A DNA stretch of 64,000 nucleotides from Dechloromonas sp. UBA6271 (GCA_002440665.1 DJUX01000061.1:28816-92815), one strand, 5' to 3'. Numbered from the stretch's first letter, positions 27,584-36,883 are shown. Numbers and translations are program-made. Notes: generated by a model not told the origin, from the letters alone.

Positions 27584-28419
27584 CCATGAAGACCAAGACA
27601 ACAGCTACCAGCGCCATGCACGGTTTGCGGGTTGGCGTGATGGCCGGCGCCATAACATTTGCGCTTGCCGGCTGCCAGACCTACGATGCCGCGCTGGGCA
27701 GCGGCACCGGCGTGACCGCGACCGATTCGGCACGCCTGACCCGCAGCGGCTTCCTGAGCGAATACGCTCGCCTGAAGCCTGTTTCCGCGGCCGACGGTAT
27801 CGAATGCTGGCGTGACCCGCGTCTCGATGCGAAGCAATTTGACAAGGTCATGGTGTCGCGCATCGTCGTCTCGCTGGCGCCGCCCAAGGCTGGAAAAGAG
27901 GGCGAGCAGAAGACAATCGATCCGAGCGATCTCAAGACCCTGACCGACTACTTCCACGATTCGCTGGTCAAGGCGCTCAAGCCGCAGATGCAGGTCGTCG
28001 ACAAGGCGGGGCCGGGGGTCGTGGTGATCCGCATTGCGCTGACCGATCTGGTGCCGACCACGGTCTCCGATAGTGTCGCCGGCACACTCATTCCCTACGC
28101 CTTTATCGCCGAAGCGGGGTCCGGGGTGGCTACCGGCCGACCGGCGGGTTCGACCCCGTACATGGGCGAAACCGGCATGGAAATGCAGTTCCGCGATGGC
28201 GCATCGGGCGCCATCCTGGCGGAATGCCGCGATACCCAGATCGGCCGCAAGTACGCCGCCGACGTGAATGCCGGCGCCGTCGGTACAGCCCAGACCTGGG
28301 CGAGCGGTTACATGAATTCGTTCCAGGCCTGGTCGTATGCGAAGAACGCTTTCGACAAATGGTCGATGCTCGTTGCCAAGCGCTTCGCCGAGTTGCGTGG
28401 TGTCGCTCCGAAGCAGTAA
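27580..28419 (+). CDS. DUF3313-type lipoprotein
   Basis: 279 residues. The N-terminal signal ends in a lipobox LAGC (FALAGCQTY, Cys near residue 29), so it is lipid-anchored, probably in the outer membrane. The mature part, with FLSEYARLKPVSAADGIECW, DKVMVSRIVVSL, and GMEMQFRDGASGAILAECRD, follows the DUF3313 layout. The function is unknown. Start at ATG 27580 with AGGGAAACGG upstream; a second ATG two codons later is possible. Its start is overlapped by a 40-codon ORF. A perfect 30-bp palindrome follows the stop by 17 bases. Confidence 0.78.
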   Translation: MTMKTKTTATSAMHGLRVGVMAGAITFALAGCQTYDAALGSGTGVTATDSARLTRSGFLSEYARLKPVSAADGIECWRDPRLDAKQFDKVMVSRIVVSLAPPKAGKEGEQKTIDPSDLKTLTDYFHDSLVKALKPQMQVVDKAGPGVVVIRIALTDLVPTTVSDSVAGTLIPYAFIAEAGSGVATGRPAGSTPYMGETGMEMQFRDGASGAILAECRDTQIGRKYAADVNAGAVGTAQTWASGYMNSFQAWSYAKNAFDKWSMLVAKRFAELRGVAPKQ

Positions 28420-28436
28420 GCGCCGTTGGCATTTTG

Positions 28437-28466
28437 GTCATCCCCCTTGGCGCCAAGGGGGATGAC
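28437..28466. repeat. Perfect 30-bp palindrome between convergent genes
   Basis: Two 15-base arms (GTCATCCCCCTTGGC and its exact complement) meet with no loop. The site lies between the convergent lipoprotein and aminotransferase stops. It could act as a bidirectional transcription end, though neither side has a T run. Confidence 0.9.
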
Positions 28467-28496
28467 GGAGTCGAACGATGTGTTGGGGAGCGGTAT

Positions 28497-29639
28497 TTAA
28501 GCCGGAGTCTCGTTGGCCACCGCTTCGAGCGCCTTCGCGAAATTCTCCACGGTCCGCTCCGGATTGTGCAGTTTCTCCAGTCCGAACAAGCCGATCCGGA
28601 AGGTCCTGAAATCAGGCCCTTCGTCGCATTGCAGCGGCACGCCGGCGGCCGTCTGCAGGCCGACGGCGAGGAATTTCCTGCCTGACTGGATATCGGGGTC
28701 GGAGGTGTAGCTGACGACCACGCCGGGGGCCTGGAAGCCGGCGGCGGCGACGCTGGGGAAGCCTTGGCTGACGAGCAACTGGCGGATGCGCCGGCCAAGT
28801 TCCTGCTGTTCGCGGCAGACCTTGGCGAAACCATAGGTTTCCGTTTCCAGCATGACGTCGCGCATGGCGGCCAGTGCGTCGGTCGGCATCGTCGCATGGT
28901 AGGCGTGGCTGCCGTTTTCGAACGATTCCATGATCTGCAGCCATTTCTTGAGGTCGCAGGCGAAACTGGTGCTGGTAGTCGCGTCGATGCGTTCACGGGC
29001 GCGCTCGCCGAGGGCGACGAGGGCGCAGCAGGGCGAGGCGCTCCAGCCTTTTTGCGGTGCGCTGATCAGGACGTCGACGTTGCTGGCGACCATGTCGACC
29101 CAGACGGTGCCGGAGGCGACGCAATCGAGCACGAACAGCCCGTCGACCGCGCGCACCGCTTCGCCGACGGCTTTCAGGTAGCTGTCGGGCAGGATCATGC
29201 CGGAGGCCGTTTCGACGTGCGGGGCGAAGACGACGGCAGGTTTTTGTTCGTGGATGGCGGCGACCACTTCGGCGATCGGCGGCGGGGCGAACGGCGCCTG
29301 GGCGCCGGGGCCGGTCTGGCGGGCCTTGAGGACGATGCTTTCGGAGGGAATCTGGCCCATGTCGAAGATCTGCGTCCAGCGGAAGCTGAACCAGCCGTTG
29401 CGGATGACCAGGCACTTCTTGCCGCTGGCGAACTGGCGGGCCACGGCTTCCATGCCGAAGGTGCCGCTGCCGGGCACGACGACGGCGCTCCTGGCGTTGT
29501 AAACCGTCTTCAGGATGCGCGAGATATCTTTCATGACGCCCTGGAAGCGTTGCGACATGTGGTTCAGGGCGCGGTCGGTATAGACCACCGAGTATTCGAG
29601 CAGACCTTCCGGGTCCGGTTGCGGCAGCAGGGCGGGCAT
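28497..29639 (-). CDS. Class V aminotransferase (alanine/serine-glyoxylate type)
   Basis: PLP-dependent aminotransferase of 380 residues. Visible: VVPGSGTFGMEAVARQF near residue 55, HVETASGMILP near 140, the LDCVASGTVWVDM segment with the PLP-binding Asp near 170, and VLISAPQKGWSASPCCALV near 190 with the Schiff-base lysine. Closest in layout to alanine-glyoxylate / serine-glyoxylate / purine catabolism aminotransferases. The exact amino donor cannot be read from sequence. Monocistronic, minus strand. Confidence 0.82.
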   Translation of the reverse strand: MPALLPQPDPEGLLEYSVVYTDRALNHMSQRFQGVMKDISRILKTVYNARSAVVVPGSGTFGMEAVARQFASGKKCLVIRNGWFSFRWTQIFDMGQIPSESIVLKARQTGPGAQAPFAPPPIAEVVAAIHEQKPAVVFAPHVETASGMILPDSYLKAVGEAVRAVDGLFVLDCVASGTVWVDMVASNVDVLISAPQKGWSASPCCALVALGERARERIDATTSTSFACDLKKWLQIMESFENGSHAYHATMPTDALAAMRDVMLETETYGFAKVCREQQELGRRIRQLLVSQGFPSVAAAGFQAPGVVVSYTSDPDIQSGRKFLAVGLQTAAGVPLQCDEGPDFRTFRIGLFGLEKLHNPERTVENFAKALEAVANETPA

Positions 29640-29720
29640 GTGTCTCTCCGTTTTGTTTTTGGCAAAGCGTGCAGCATAACGCCAAGCCTTGGCGGAGCGC
29701 CATACACCGGTGATGGGCAG

Positions 29721-32138
29721 CTAGTTGCTTTCCCGTCGGGCGGGCGTCTCCGCCGGGCGCCGGTCGACGCCGACCCGGGTCTTGATCCTGAAATCGCAAA
29801 CTTCGCGAACCTGGCCATCGTCGATCATGCAGACATCGTGATACTGATTCCATTCGTCGATCGGCGGCCAGGTGGCGGGCCGGGTCTCGAAGCGGATTTT
29901 TCCTTGATGCGAGAAGAATCGCGGCTTGTTTTGGCAGCGCACGGGGTAACGATTGCCCGGCAATATTTTCTGAAGCCTGAGCAATAGATCGCGTTTCGGG
30001 CTGTCGTCGAAGCTTGTTCCCGTTGCATCGAGCAGGTCGTAAAACGTCGCATCACAACCGGCACCGGCGCCGCTGGCCATGAATATCTTGGCTACGTTGA
30101 CCGGGTTGCCGTCGTTGGCAATATCCAGCATTTGCGTGTGCTCGACTTCGGATTCCGACCAGCGTTCCGACACCTCTTGCATGGAAATCCTGGCTTTCCC
30201 CTTGAAACTTAGCGTCGGTGGCGCATTTCCGCCTTGCAGGCGGGTGCAGAGTTCCCGATCCAGTGCCTTTGGGCCGATCGTTTCCACGGTTTCGACCTTG
30301 AAGCGGCACAGCGTGCCGTCGGCAATGGCGCGCGCCGATACGGGATGCTTGAGATCGCGGTGGTAGAGAATGAAATGCCGGTTGTTGTAAGTCAGCAAAC
30401 CCAGATTGTCGCCGCCCCAAAGATTCTCGGCACCCGGCGGTGGAGGAGGCAATTCGTCATAACTCAACGGAAAATCCTTGGCGGTGTCGAAGGCGTAATA
30501 AGCCGGCACATGGGCTGTTCCCTCGGTGGTGAATGCCAGGTCGATTCGCCGGATGCCCAAAGGAATATCCAGACCGATGTCGGATACCAGATCGGACAGA
30601 CGGTTCGCGTTGGCGTAGGCGGCGATCGTTTCACAGATGTCATCGTTTTCCTTTGGGGGCATGAGGTAAAGATCGATGCCTTCCGTGCGCTTGCCGCCCA
30701 GTGCCAGGTAGGTTCGGTAAAGCTGCGCCACTTCCTCGCGTCGTTCACGCGCGGTGCCTGCGCCGCCGGGTTTAGCAAGTTGCTTGCGCAACATGTCGGC
30801 GAGGTTGAGGTAGGCGACGCGGCGTTTCGGGTCGAGGGCAATGGCCCGCCTGAGCGCGCGTTCCTGATAGCTTTGCGGCATCCATTGTTGTGCCAGGAAC
30901 CCGAAGTCGTTGAGAATTGCCGCCGCCCGCGAAGCGCTGATTCCCTCGAGTGGCGCGTCGATGGCCTGAATGGCGCCAGCCTTTTCAAAGCGCGTGGTGG
31001 CATCATATGCCGGAAGCGATTTCCCGGCTTTCTTGTCCGCCTCGTACTTCTCCAGGATTTCCCGGTGCGCCTTGTCGAGCGCCAACCAGTCGACGCTGGC
31101 GGCTTGCTCGATGTCGAGGCGAAAGACTTGCACTTTACGGTTGTCGCTTGTGTCCAGCGCCAGCAGGAGGTCACCGGAGATGGTCAGGGCGCGGGTATGC
31201 GCCGGTAGTTTCCAGTTTTTTTCGATGCCCGGTTGTTGCGGGTTTTTCAGGTCGATACGCCACAATTGCCCATTTAGGTCGGAGAGGGTCAAGGCATTAT
31301 CCGGCCCATTGGCATCGAGCCGTGGGCAATCCAGTTCGTTACCAATGGAAACGGTTGAAATGCGCGGCAGGCCGGCAACCGCCCGGTAGATGCCGACCCG
31401 TGGTGCTCGCGCGTCTCCCATGATGATGTGTCCGCTGTCGAGGATGGCTGTGATACATCCGTACTGATAGCGTGCGAATTCAGTGTAGGCCTGTTCAAAC
31501 GCCTGCGGTTTCGGGGCGCGCAGATCCCAAAGCGAGAGGCTCCCGCCCGTTTTGAAAGCAATGAGTTTGCCGCTTGGGGAGAAGGCTACAGTGTCGAAGT
31601 AAGACTGGATTTCGCGCAGGGCTGTGCGGGATTGCCTGTTGGCGGTTGGAACAACGACGGTTTCCCGAATACCTTTGTCTTTGTCCACCACACGCGAGTA
31701 GGCGAAGGCGTTAGCGCTCGGCGCCAGGCTTACCCGGATCGTCATCACCGTTTCCCGCCAGGCTTCTTTCGGTGCATCGGGGTCGGCCAGGTCGAGAGCA
31801 ATCAGTTGGAAGGCGGCTTCCTCGCGGATGGGCAGTTCGGGGGGGATGACGACCAGAGCCAGCTTTCCGTCCGGCGAGATTTCGAGTTGCTTCGCCCCCG
31901 GCAGCGCGAGAAATTCTCTCGGGCGTGGATTCTGGCTATCGGCGGCATCGATTATCTGCAGGCCGGCCGGCTTGTCCTTCCCGCCTTCAAACAGCACGAC
32001 GAACAGCCCGCCGGCTGAGGCGGCACGACCCAAACCAACCGGAGAGTCGAGCCGGAGCGCGCCGCCCGGGGCCGGAGCGGCCATGGAAAGTGCCGAGAAA
32101 ATCAGAATGGCTGTGCCGACGAGGTATCTTACAATCAT
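29721..32138 (-). CDS. Large exported beta-propeller/TPR-like protein of unknown function
   Basis: 805 residues with a signal peptide (MIVRYLVGTAILIFSALSMA). Residues about 30-350 show repeated 'ISPDGKLALVV', 'FSPSGKLIAFKTGGSLSLWD' and 'LSDLNGQLWRID' strings typical of WD40-like propeller blades. A helical part follows near 430-500 with LRRAIALDPKRRVAYLNLADML, a TPR-like unit. The last 300 residues are unassigned, with cysteines spread through them (for example CRFKVETVE, ELCTRLQG, GCDATFYD, VRCQNKPR, DVCMIDD, EVCDF) that may form disulfides in the periplasm. I do not recognise a family. It is a single-gene unit. Confidence 0.6.
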   Translation of the reverse strand: MIVRYLVGTAILIFSALSMAAPAPGGALRLDSPVGLGRAASAGGLFVVLFEGGKDKPAGLQIIDAADSQNPRPREFLALPGAKQLEISPDGKLALVVIPPELPIREEAAFQLIALDLADPDAPKEAWRETVMTIRVSLAPSANAFAYSRVVDKDKGIRETVVVPTANRQSRTALREIQSYFDTVAFSPSGKLIAFKTGGSLSLWDLRAPKPQAFEQAYTEFARYQYGCITAILDSGHIIMGDARAPRVGIYRAVAGLPRISTVSIGNELDCPRLDANGPDNALTLSDLNGQLWRIDLKNPQQPGIEKNWKLPAHTRALTISGDLLLALDTSDNRKVQVFRLDIEQAASVDWLALDKAHREILEKYEADKKAGKSLPAYDATTRFEKAGAIQAIDAPLEGISASRAAAILNDFGFLAQQWMPQSYQERALRRAIALDPKRRVAYLNLADMLRKQLAKPGGAGTARERREEVAQLYRTYLALGGKRTEGIDLYLMPPKENDDICETIAAYANANRLSDLVSDIGLDIPLGIRRIDLAFTTEGTAHVPAYYAFDTAKDFPLSYDELPPPPPGAENLWGGDNLGLLTYNNRHFILYHRDLKHPVSARAIADGTLCRFKVETVETIGPKALDRELCTRLQGGNAPPTLSFKGKARISMQEVSERWSESEVEHTQMLDIANDGNPVNVAKIFMASGAGAGCDATFYDLLDATGTSFDDSPKRDLLLRLQKILPGNRYPVRCQNKPRFFSHQGKIRFETRPATWPPIDEWNQYHDVCMIDDGQVREVCDFRIKTRVGVDRRPAETPARRESN

Positions 32139-32214
32139 AATTGAGCGCGCAATGGTTGAAAACCGGGCTGCCGGCGTTTCAGTATGATGAAGCCATTTTT
32201 GCCCGCATCAAACC

Positions 32215-32252
32215 GTTTGTTGCGGTCGACCGCGAAAAATAGGCAAAAAGCG
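32215..32252 (+). repeat. GTCGAC dispersed element, intergenic (near-consensus)
   Basis: TTTGTTGCGGTCGACCGC then GAAAAATA and GGCAAAAAGCGG. One of the clearest copies, between the divergent 805-residue gene and putA. Confidence 0.85.
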
Positions 32253-32342
32253 GCTTGGCGGCTTTCGTTGCGGCGTATGCGGTGGATGCCGTCGCCGGAA
32301 TAATTTAATCTGGCATCCGTGCGGGCGAAGCGGGGTTATGTA

Positions 32343-35300
32343 ATGGACGGCAGTCGCAGGGAGGCGATCCGGCTGGCTTGCCGGGCACCGGAGGCGGGGT
32401 GCATGGCGCGGCTGACGGACGAGCTTGCTGCGCTCGATTATGACCGCACGGCGGTCCGCCGTACCGCCGGCAGGCTGGTCGAAGCGGTGCGGCGCCAGCG
32501 CAGCGGGGCGAGTGGCGTCGATCACCTGATGCATGAGTTTTCGCTGTCGAGCCAGGAAGGCGTGGCCTTGATGTGCCTTGCTGAGGCGCTGCTGCGGATT
32601 CCCGATGCTGCCACGGTCGACCGCCTGATTCGCGACAAAATCAGCCATGGCGACTGGAAGTCGCACCTCGGCGGCAGTCCGTCGCTGTTCGTCAACGCGG
32701 CGACCTGGGGGCTGATGCTGACCGGCAAGCTGGTCGCCACGCAGAGCCACGGTGCGCTCGGCAAGGCATTAACGAAGATTCTGGCCAGAGGCGGCGAGCC
32801 GCTGGTCCGCAAGGGCGTCGATTTCGCCATGCGCCTGCTCGGTCAGCAGTTCGTCATGGGCGAGACCATAGCGGCGGCGCTGGCGCGCAGCCGGGACAAC
32901 GAGGCGCGCGGCTATCGCCACTCCCTCGACATGCTTGGCGAGGCGGCACTGACCGCGGCCGATGCCGAGCGTTACTGCCGGGCTTATGAACAGGCCATCC
33001 ACGCCATCGGCGCCGCCAGCGGCGGGCGCGGCATCAAGGCCGGGCCGGGGATTTCGGTCAAGCTGTCGGCGCTTCATCCGCGCTACGTGCGCAGCCAGCG
33101 CCAGCGGGTGATGACCGAGCTGCTGCCGCGCCTGAAGCGCTTGATGCTGCTAGCCCGCCAGTACGACATAGGGCTGAACATCGATGCCGAGGAGGCCGAC
33201 CGCCTGGAACTCTCGCTCGACCTGCTGGAAGCGCTGGCCGGCGATCCCGACCTGGCCGGCTGGCAGGGCATGGGCTTCGTGGTGCAGGCCTACCAGAAGC
33301 GCTGCCCCTTTGTCATCGACTGGCTGGTTGATCTGGCGCGGCGCAGCGGGCGGCGGATCATGGTGCGGCTGGTCAAGGGCGCCTACTGGGACAGCGAGAT
33401 CAAGCGCGCGCAGGTCGACGGGCTGGCCGACTACCCGGTCTTCACGCGCAAGCCGCATGCCGACCTCTCGTATCTGGTCTGCGCCAGCCGCCTGCTGGCC
33501 GCGCCGGATGCGGTCTATCCTCAGTTCGCCACGCACAACGCCCAGACGCTGGCATCGGTGTTCCAGATGGCGCTGGAGCGCGGTGTCGACGACTACGAAT
33601 TCCAGTGCCTGCACGGCATGGGCGAGCCGCTCTACGACAACGTGGTCGGCCCGCAGCATCTCGGCCGGCCGTGCCGCATCTACGCGCCGGTCGGCACTCA
33701 TGAAACCCTGCTGCCTTATCTGGTGCGCCGCCTGCTGGAGAACGGTGCCAACAGTTCCTTCGTCAATCGCATCGTCGATGAAACGGTGTCGGTCGCCGAG
33801 CTGGTCGCCGATCCTCTGATTCAAGTCAGAGGCGAGGGCGGTACGCGGCATCCGCGGATTCCCCTTCCGCGCGATCTTTACGGCACGGGACGGGTCAATT
33901 CGGCGGGCGTCGATCTCGCCGACGAAACCGTGATTGCCCGCTTGCAGGTCGAACTGGCGGCGCTGGCGGAAAAAAGCTGGCAGGCGCAGCCGCTGCTGGG
34001 CGGTGCGGCGGCCGTTACGGGAAACTGGCAGCCGGTACTCAACCCGGCCGATCGTCGCGATCAGGTCGGCAGCGTGCGCGAAGCCGATGCGGCGGCGGTC
34101 GAGCATGCCTTGCAGCATGCCGCTGCCTGCGCCGCAACCTGGGCGCAGACCGCGCCCGGCGAACGGGCCGCTGTGCTGCTGCGGGCGGCCGACCTGCTGG
34201 AGGCGAACTGCGTGCCGCTGCTCAGCCTGTGCATCCGCGAAGCCGGCAAGACCTGGGGCAATGCGCTGGCCGAGGTGCGCGAGGCGGTCGATTTCTGCCG
34301 CTACTACGGTCAACAGCTATTGGCGGGCGATTTTCAGGGTGGCGATGCGCCAGGCCCGGTGGTCTGCATCAGCCCGTGGAATTTCCCGCTCGCCATCTTC
34401 ATCGGCGAAGTCAGCGCGGCACTGGCGGCCGGCAGCCCGGTGATCGCCAAGCCGGCCGAGCAGACGCCGTTGATAGCCGCTTTTGCCATTGAACTGCTGC
34501 AGCGGGCGGGCGTCCCGCGCGAGGTGCTGCAGTTCCTGCCCGGCCGTGGTGAAACCGTCGGCGCCGCGCTGACCGCCGACGCCCGCGTGCGCGGTGTCGT
34601 GTTCACCGGTTCGACCGAGGTGGCGCGGCTGATCAACCAGAGCATCGCGCCGCGCGCCGGGGTCCGGCTGATCGCCGAAACCGGCGGCCAGAACGCGATG
34701 ATCGTCGATTCCTCAGCCCTGCCCGAGCAGGTGGTGCAGGACGTGCTGGTTTCCGCCTTCGACAGCGCCGGCCAGCGCTGTTCGGCGCTGCGCGTGCTGT
34801 GCCTGCAGGAAGATATCGCCGACCGCGTGCTGGCCATGCTCAAGGCCGCCATGCAGGAACTGGCCATCGGCGACCCGGCGCTGCTGGCGACCGACATCGG
34901 CCCGGTCATCGACCAAGAGGCGCAGGCCGGGTTGCTCGTTCACATTGAAAGCATGCGGGCGAAGGGCAGGGCGGTATTCCAGCTGCCCCTGCCGGCGGAA
35001 TGCACTGCCGGCTGCTTCGTGCCGCCGACGCTGATCGAGATCGATGCGCTGGCCGATCTGCAGCGCGAGGTCTTCGGGCCGGTCGTCCATGTCCTGCGCT
35101 TTGCTGGCGACCGGCTGCAGCCGCTGCTCGACGCCATCAACGCCACCGGCTACGGCCTGACTCTCGGCCTGCACAGCCGCATCGACGAAACGGTGCAGCA
35201 GGTGGTCGCCGGCGCGCATGTCGGCAACATCTACGTCAACCGCAACATGGTCGGCGCGGTGGTCGGCGTCCAGCCCTTCGGCGGCGAGGGCCTGTCCGGC

Positions 35301-35945
35301 ACCGGGCCGAAGGCCGGCGGGCCGCTTTACCTGAACCGGCTGGCCGGCAGCGGCACAGTTGCGCCGACGGCCTTCGGTTGGCCTCCCGGTGATCTGCCGC
35401 CGTTGCTCAGGCGGCTCGCCGAATGGGCGTCCGCCACCGGCCGGAACGCACTGGCATGCCTGTGCGAGGACTATGCAGCGCAGTCGTTACGTTGTGTCCG
35501 TCTTGATCTGGACGGCCCGACCGGCGAGCGCAACACGCTGCATTTCGTGCCGCGCGGCACTTTGCTCTGTCTGGCGGACGACGAGGTGGGGCTGCTGCAC
35601 CAGTTTGCGGCGGCCCTGGCGACCGGGAATACGTTGGCTGCGGTCGACGGACTGGAAAGCCGGAATTTGCTTGCCAGCCTGCCGGCCGAACTTGCCAGGG
35701 AAGTCCGCCTGCAGCCGCCGGAAAATTACGCAGGCATCGCCGGCGTGCTGTTCGCCGGAGACCAGGCCGATTCCGCCATGCTGCGCCAGCGCCTGGCGGC
35801 TGAAACGGGGGCGCTGATTCCAGTCTATCAGCCGGATGACAGGAATTGCCAATACCCGCTTTACCGCATGCTGGCCGAACGGGTGGTCAGCGTGAACACA
35901 ACGGCGGCCGGCGGCAATACCACCCTGATGACCCTCGGCGCCTAA
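32343..35945 (+). CDS. putA: Bifunctional proline dehydrogenase / L-glutamate-gamma-semialdehyde dehydrogenase PutA
   Basis: Oxidises proline to glutamate in two steps with substrate channelling. The 1200 residues lack the N-terminal ribbon-helix-helix DNA-binding domain of E. coli PutA (1320), so it is enzymatic only. Order: helical arm (1-160), proline dehydrogenase barrel (about 200-480; GPGISVKLSALHPRY, NIDAEEADRLELSLDLL, FEFQCLHGMGEPLYDNV-like), aldehyde dehydrogenase (about 560-1020; ISPWNFPLAIFIGEV, FTGSTEVARLI, catalytic Glu in IAETGGQN near 778, catalytic Cys in GQRCSALR near 811), and the C-terminal domain. Start ATG at 32343; a GTG at 32319 is possible. A GTCGAC element lies near codon 1100. 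The gdh pseudogene follows after five bases. Confidence 0.95.
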   Translation: MDGSRREAIRLACRAPEAGCMARLTDELAALDYDRTAVRRTAGRLVEAVRRQRSGASGVDHLMHEFSLSSQEGVALMCLAEALLRIPDAATVDRLIRDKISHGDWKSHLGGSPSLFVNAATWGLMLTGKLVATQSHGALGKALTKILARGGEPLVRKGVDFAMRLLGQQFVMGETIAAALARSRDNEARGYRHSLDMLGEAALTAADAERYCRAYEQAIHAIGAASGGRGIKAGPGISVKLSALHPRYVRSQRQRVMTELLPRLKRLMLLARQYDIGLNIDAEEADRLELSLDLLEALAGDPDLAGWQGMGFVVQAYQKRCPFVIDWLVDLARRSGRRIMVRLVKGAYWDSEIKRAQVDGLADYPVFTRKPHADLSYLVCASRLLAAPDAVYPQFATHNAQTLASVFQMALERGVDDYEFQCLHGMGEPLYDNVVGPQHLGRPCRIYAPVGTHETLLPYLVRRLLENGANSSFVNRIVDETVSVAELVADPLIQVRGEGGTRHPRIPLPRDLYGTGRVNSAGVDLADETVIARLQVELAALAEKSWQAQPLLGGAAAVTGNWQPVLNPADRRDQVGSVREADAAAVEHALQHAAACAATWAQTAPGERAAVLLRAADLLEANCVPLLSLCIREAGKTWGNALAEVREAVDFCRYYGQQLLAGDFQGGDAPGPVVCISPWNFPLAIFIGEVSAALAAGSPVIAKPAEQTPLIAAFAIELLQRAGVPREVLQFLPGRGETVGAALTADARVRGVVFTGSTEVARLINQSIAPRAGVRLIAETGGQNAMIVDSSALPEQVVQDVLVSAFDSAGQRCSALRVLCLQEDIADRVLAMLKAAMQELAIGDPALLATDIGPVIDQEAQAGLLVHIESMRAKGRAVFQLPLPAECTAGCFVPPTLIEIDALADLQREVFGPVVHVLRFAGDRLQPLLDAINATGYGLTLGLHSRIDETVQQVVAGAHVGNIYVNRNMVGAVVGVQPFGGEGLSGTGPKAGGPLYLNRLAGSGTVAPTAFGWPPGDLPPLLRRLAEWASATGRNALACLCEDYAAQSLRCVRLDLDGPTGERNTLHFVPRGTLLCLADDEVGLLHQFAAALATGNTLAAVDGLESRNLLASLPAELAREVRLQPPENYAGIAGVLFAGDQADSAMLRQRLAAETGALIPVYQPDDRNCQYPLYRMLAERVVSVNTTAAGGNTTLMTLGA
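35637..35670 (+). repeat. GTCGAC dispersed element, in putA
   Basis: GCTGCGGTCGACGGAC then TGGAAAGCCGGAATTTGC. Read in frame as AAVDGLES. Confidence 0.55.
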
Positions 35946-35950
35946 AGGGA

Positions 35951-36757
35951 ATGACGATTCACAGCCATCCGCTTCCCTCCTACATCTCCAAGGAAAACCT
36001 CGGCCCCTGGCACACCTACCTGCAGCAGGTGGAGGCGGTCGTGCCGCTGCTCGACAAGTCGCTGTGGCCGTGGTTGGAAACCCTGCGCCGGCCCAAGCGC
36101 TCGCTGATCGTCGATGTGCCGATCCGCCTCGACAACGGCGAGGTCGCCCATTTCGAGGGCTATCGCATCCACCACAACACCTCGCGCGGGCCGGGCAAGG
36201 GCGGCATCCGCTATCACCAGGACGTGACGCTCTCCGATGTCATGGCGCTGGCCGGATCCAGACAAGGAAATCCCGGCGCCCGACACGAACACCAACGCCC
36301 AGGTCATGGCGTGGATGATGGATACCTACTCGATGGGCGAGGGGGGGGCACGGTGATTGGCGTCGTCACCGGCAAGCCGCTGTCGCTCGGCGGCTCGCTC
36401 GCTCGGGCGGCCGGACGCGACGTCGCGGCGCTGAAGGCGCCTCTGACGGCGCAGGGAAGGCTGGCCGGGGCTCCCGGCGCGGAAGCGATCGTCGCCGACA
36501 ATTTCTGGGCGATCCCCTGCGACTTCCTGGTGCCGGCGGCGTCACGGTCAGCTATTACGAATGGGTGCAGGATTTTTTCCAGCTTCTTCTGGAGCGAGGA
36601 CGAGATCAACCAGCGCCAGGAGCGGATCATGGGCGAGGCCTTCGAAGCCATCTGGCAATTGGTGCAGGAAAGAAAACTGCCGCTGCGTACCGCCGCCTTC
36701 GTCATCGGCTGCAGCCGGGTGCTGGAGGCGCGGGCGATTCGCGGGCTTTATCCTTGA
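35951..36757 (+). pseudogene. gdhA: Broken NAD-dependent glutamate dehydrogenase gene
   Basis: The frame opens with a normal Glu/Leu/Phe/Val dehydrogenase N-terminus (GYRIHHNTSRGPGKGGIRYH then QDVTLSDVMALA) but is about 268 codons against roughly 420-430 for the family. After MALA about 35 residues including the catalytic lysine region are gone. The next part, PDKEIPAPDTNTNAQVMAWM, is intact but out of frame. A run of eight G at 36341-36348 lies at the point where the frame returns to VIGVVTGKPLSLGGS. The NAD-binding GxGxxG domain and a later block are deleted. GVTVSYYEWVQDF is again out of frame before SFFWSEDEINQR and a normal C-terminus LEARAIRGLYP. It cannot be active. Assembly error is a possible alternative. 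Confidence 0.9.
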
Positions 36758-36766
36758 AATGCAGCC

Positions 36767-36804
36767 CGGTTGCGGTCGACGCCGGAAAAAGGCACGAATT
36801 TGCC
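36767..36804 (+). repeat. GTCGAC dispersed element, intergenic
   Basis: CCGGTTGCGGTCGACGCC then GGAAAAAGGCACGAATTTGCC. It begins ten bases after the gdh pseudogene stop. Confidence 0.8.
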
Positions 36805-36883
36805 GTGCCTCGGCCACGCTTCGGCGCGGCGACGGCATGTTAGAATCCCGAGCTATCTTGATCAGCTTAAGGAATGCAGGCAA

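Noticed and set aside
32343..32500. PutA acting as its own repressor
   Set aside because: The N-terminal ribbon-helix-helix domain of autoregulatory PutA is absent; the protein begins directly with the helical arm.
36341..36348. G8 run as a phase-variation switch for gdh
   Set aside because: The gene has additional large deletions removing catalytic and NAD-binding parts, so frame switching could not restore activity.
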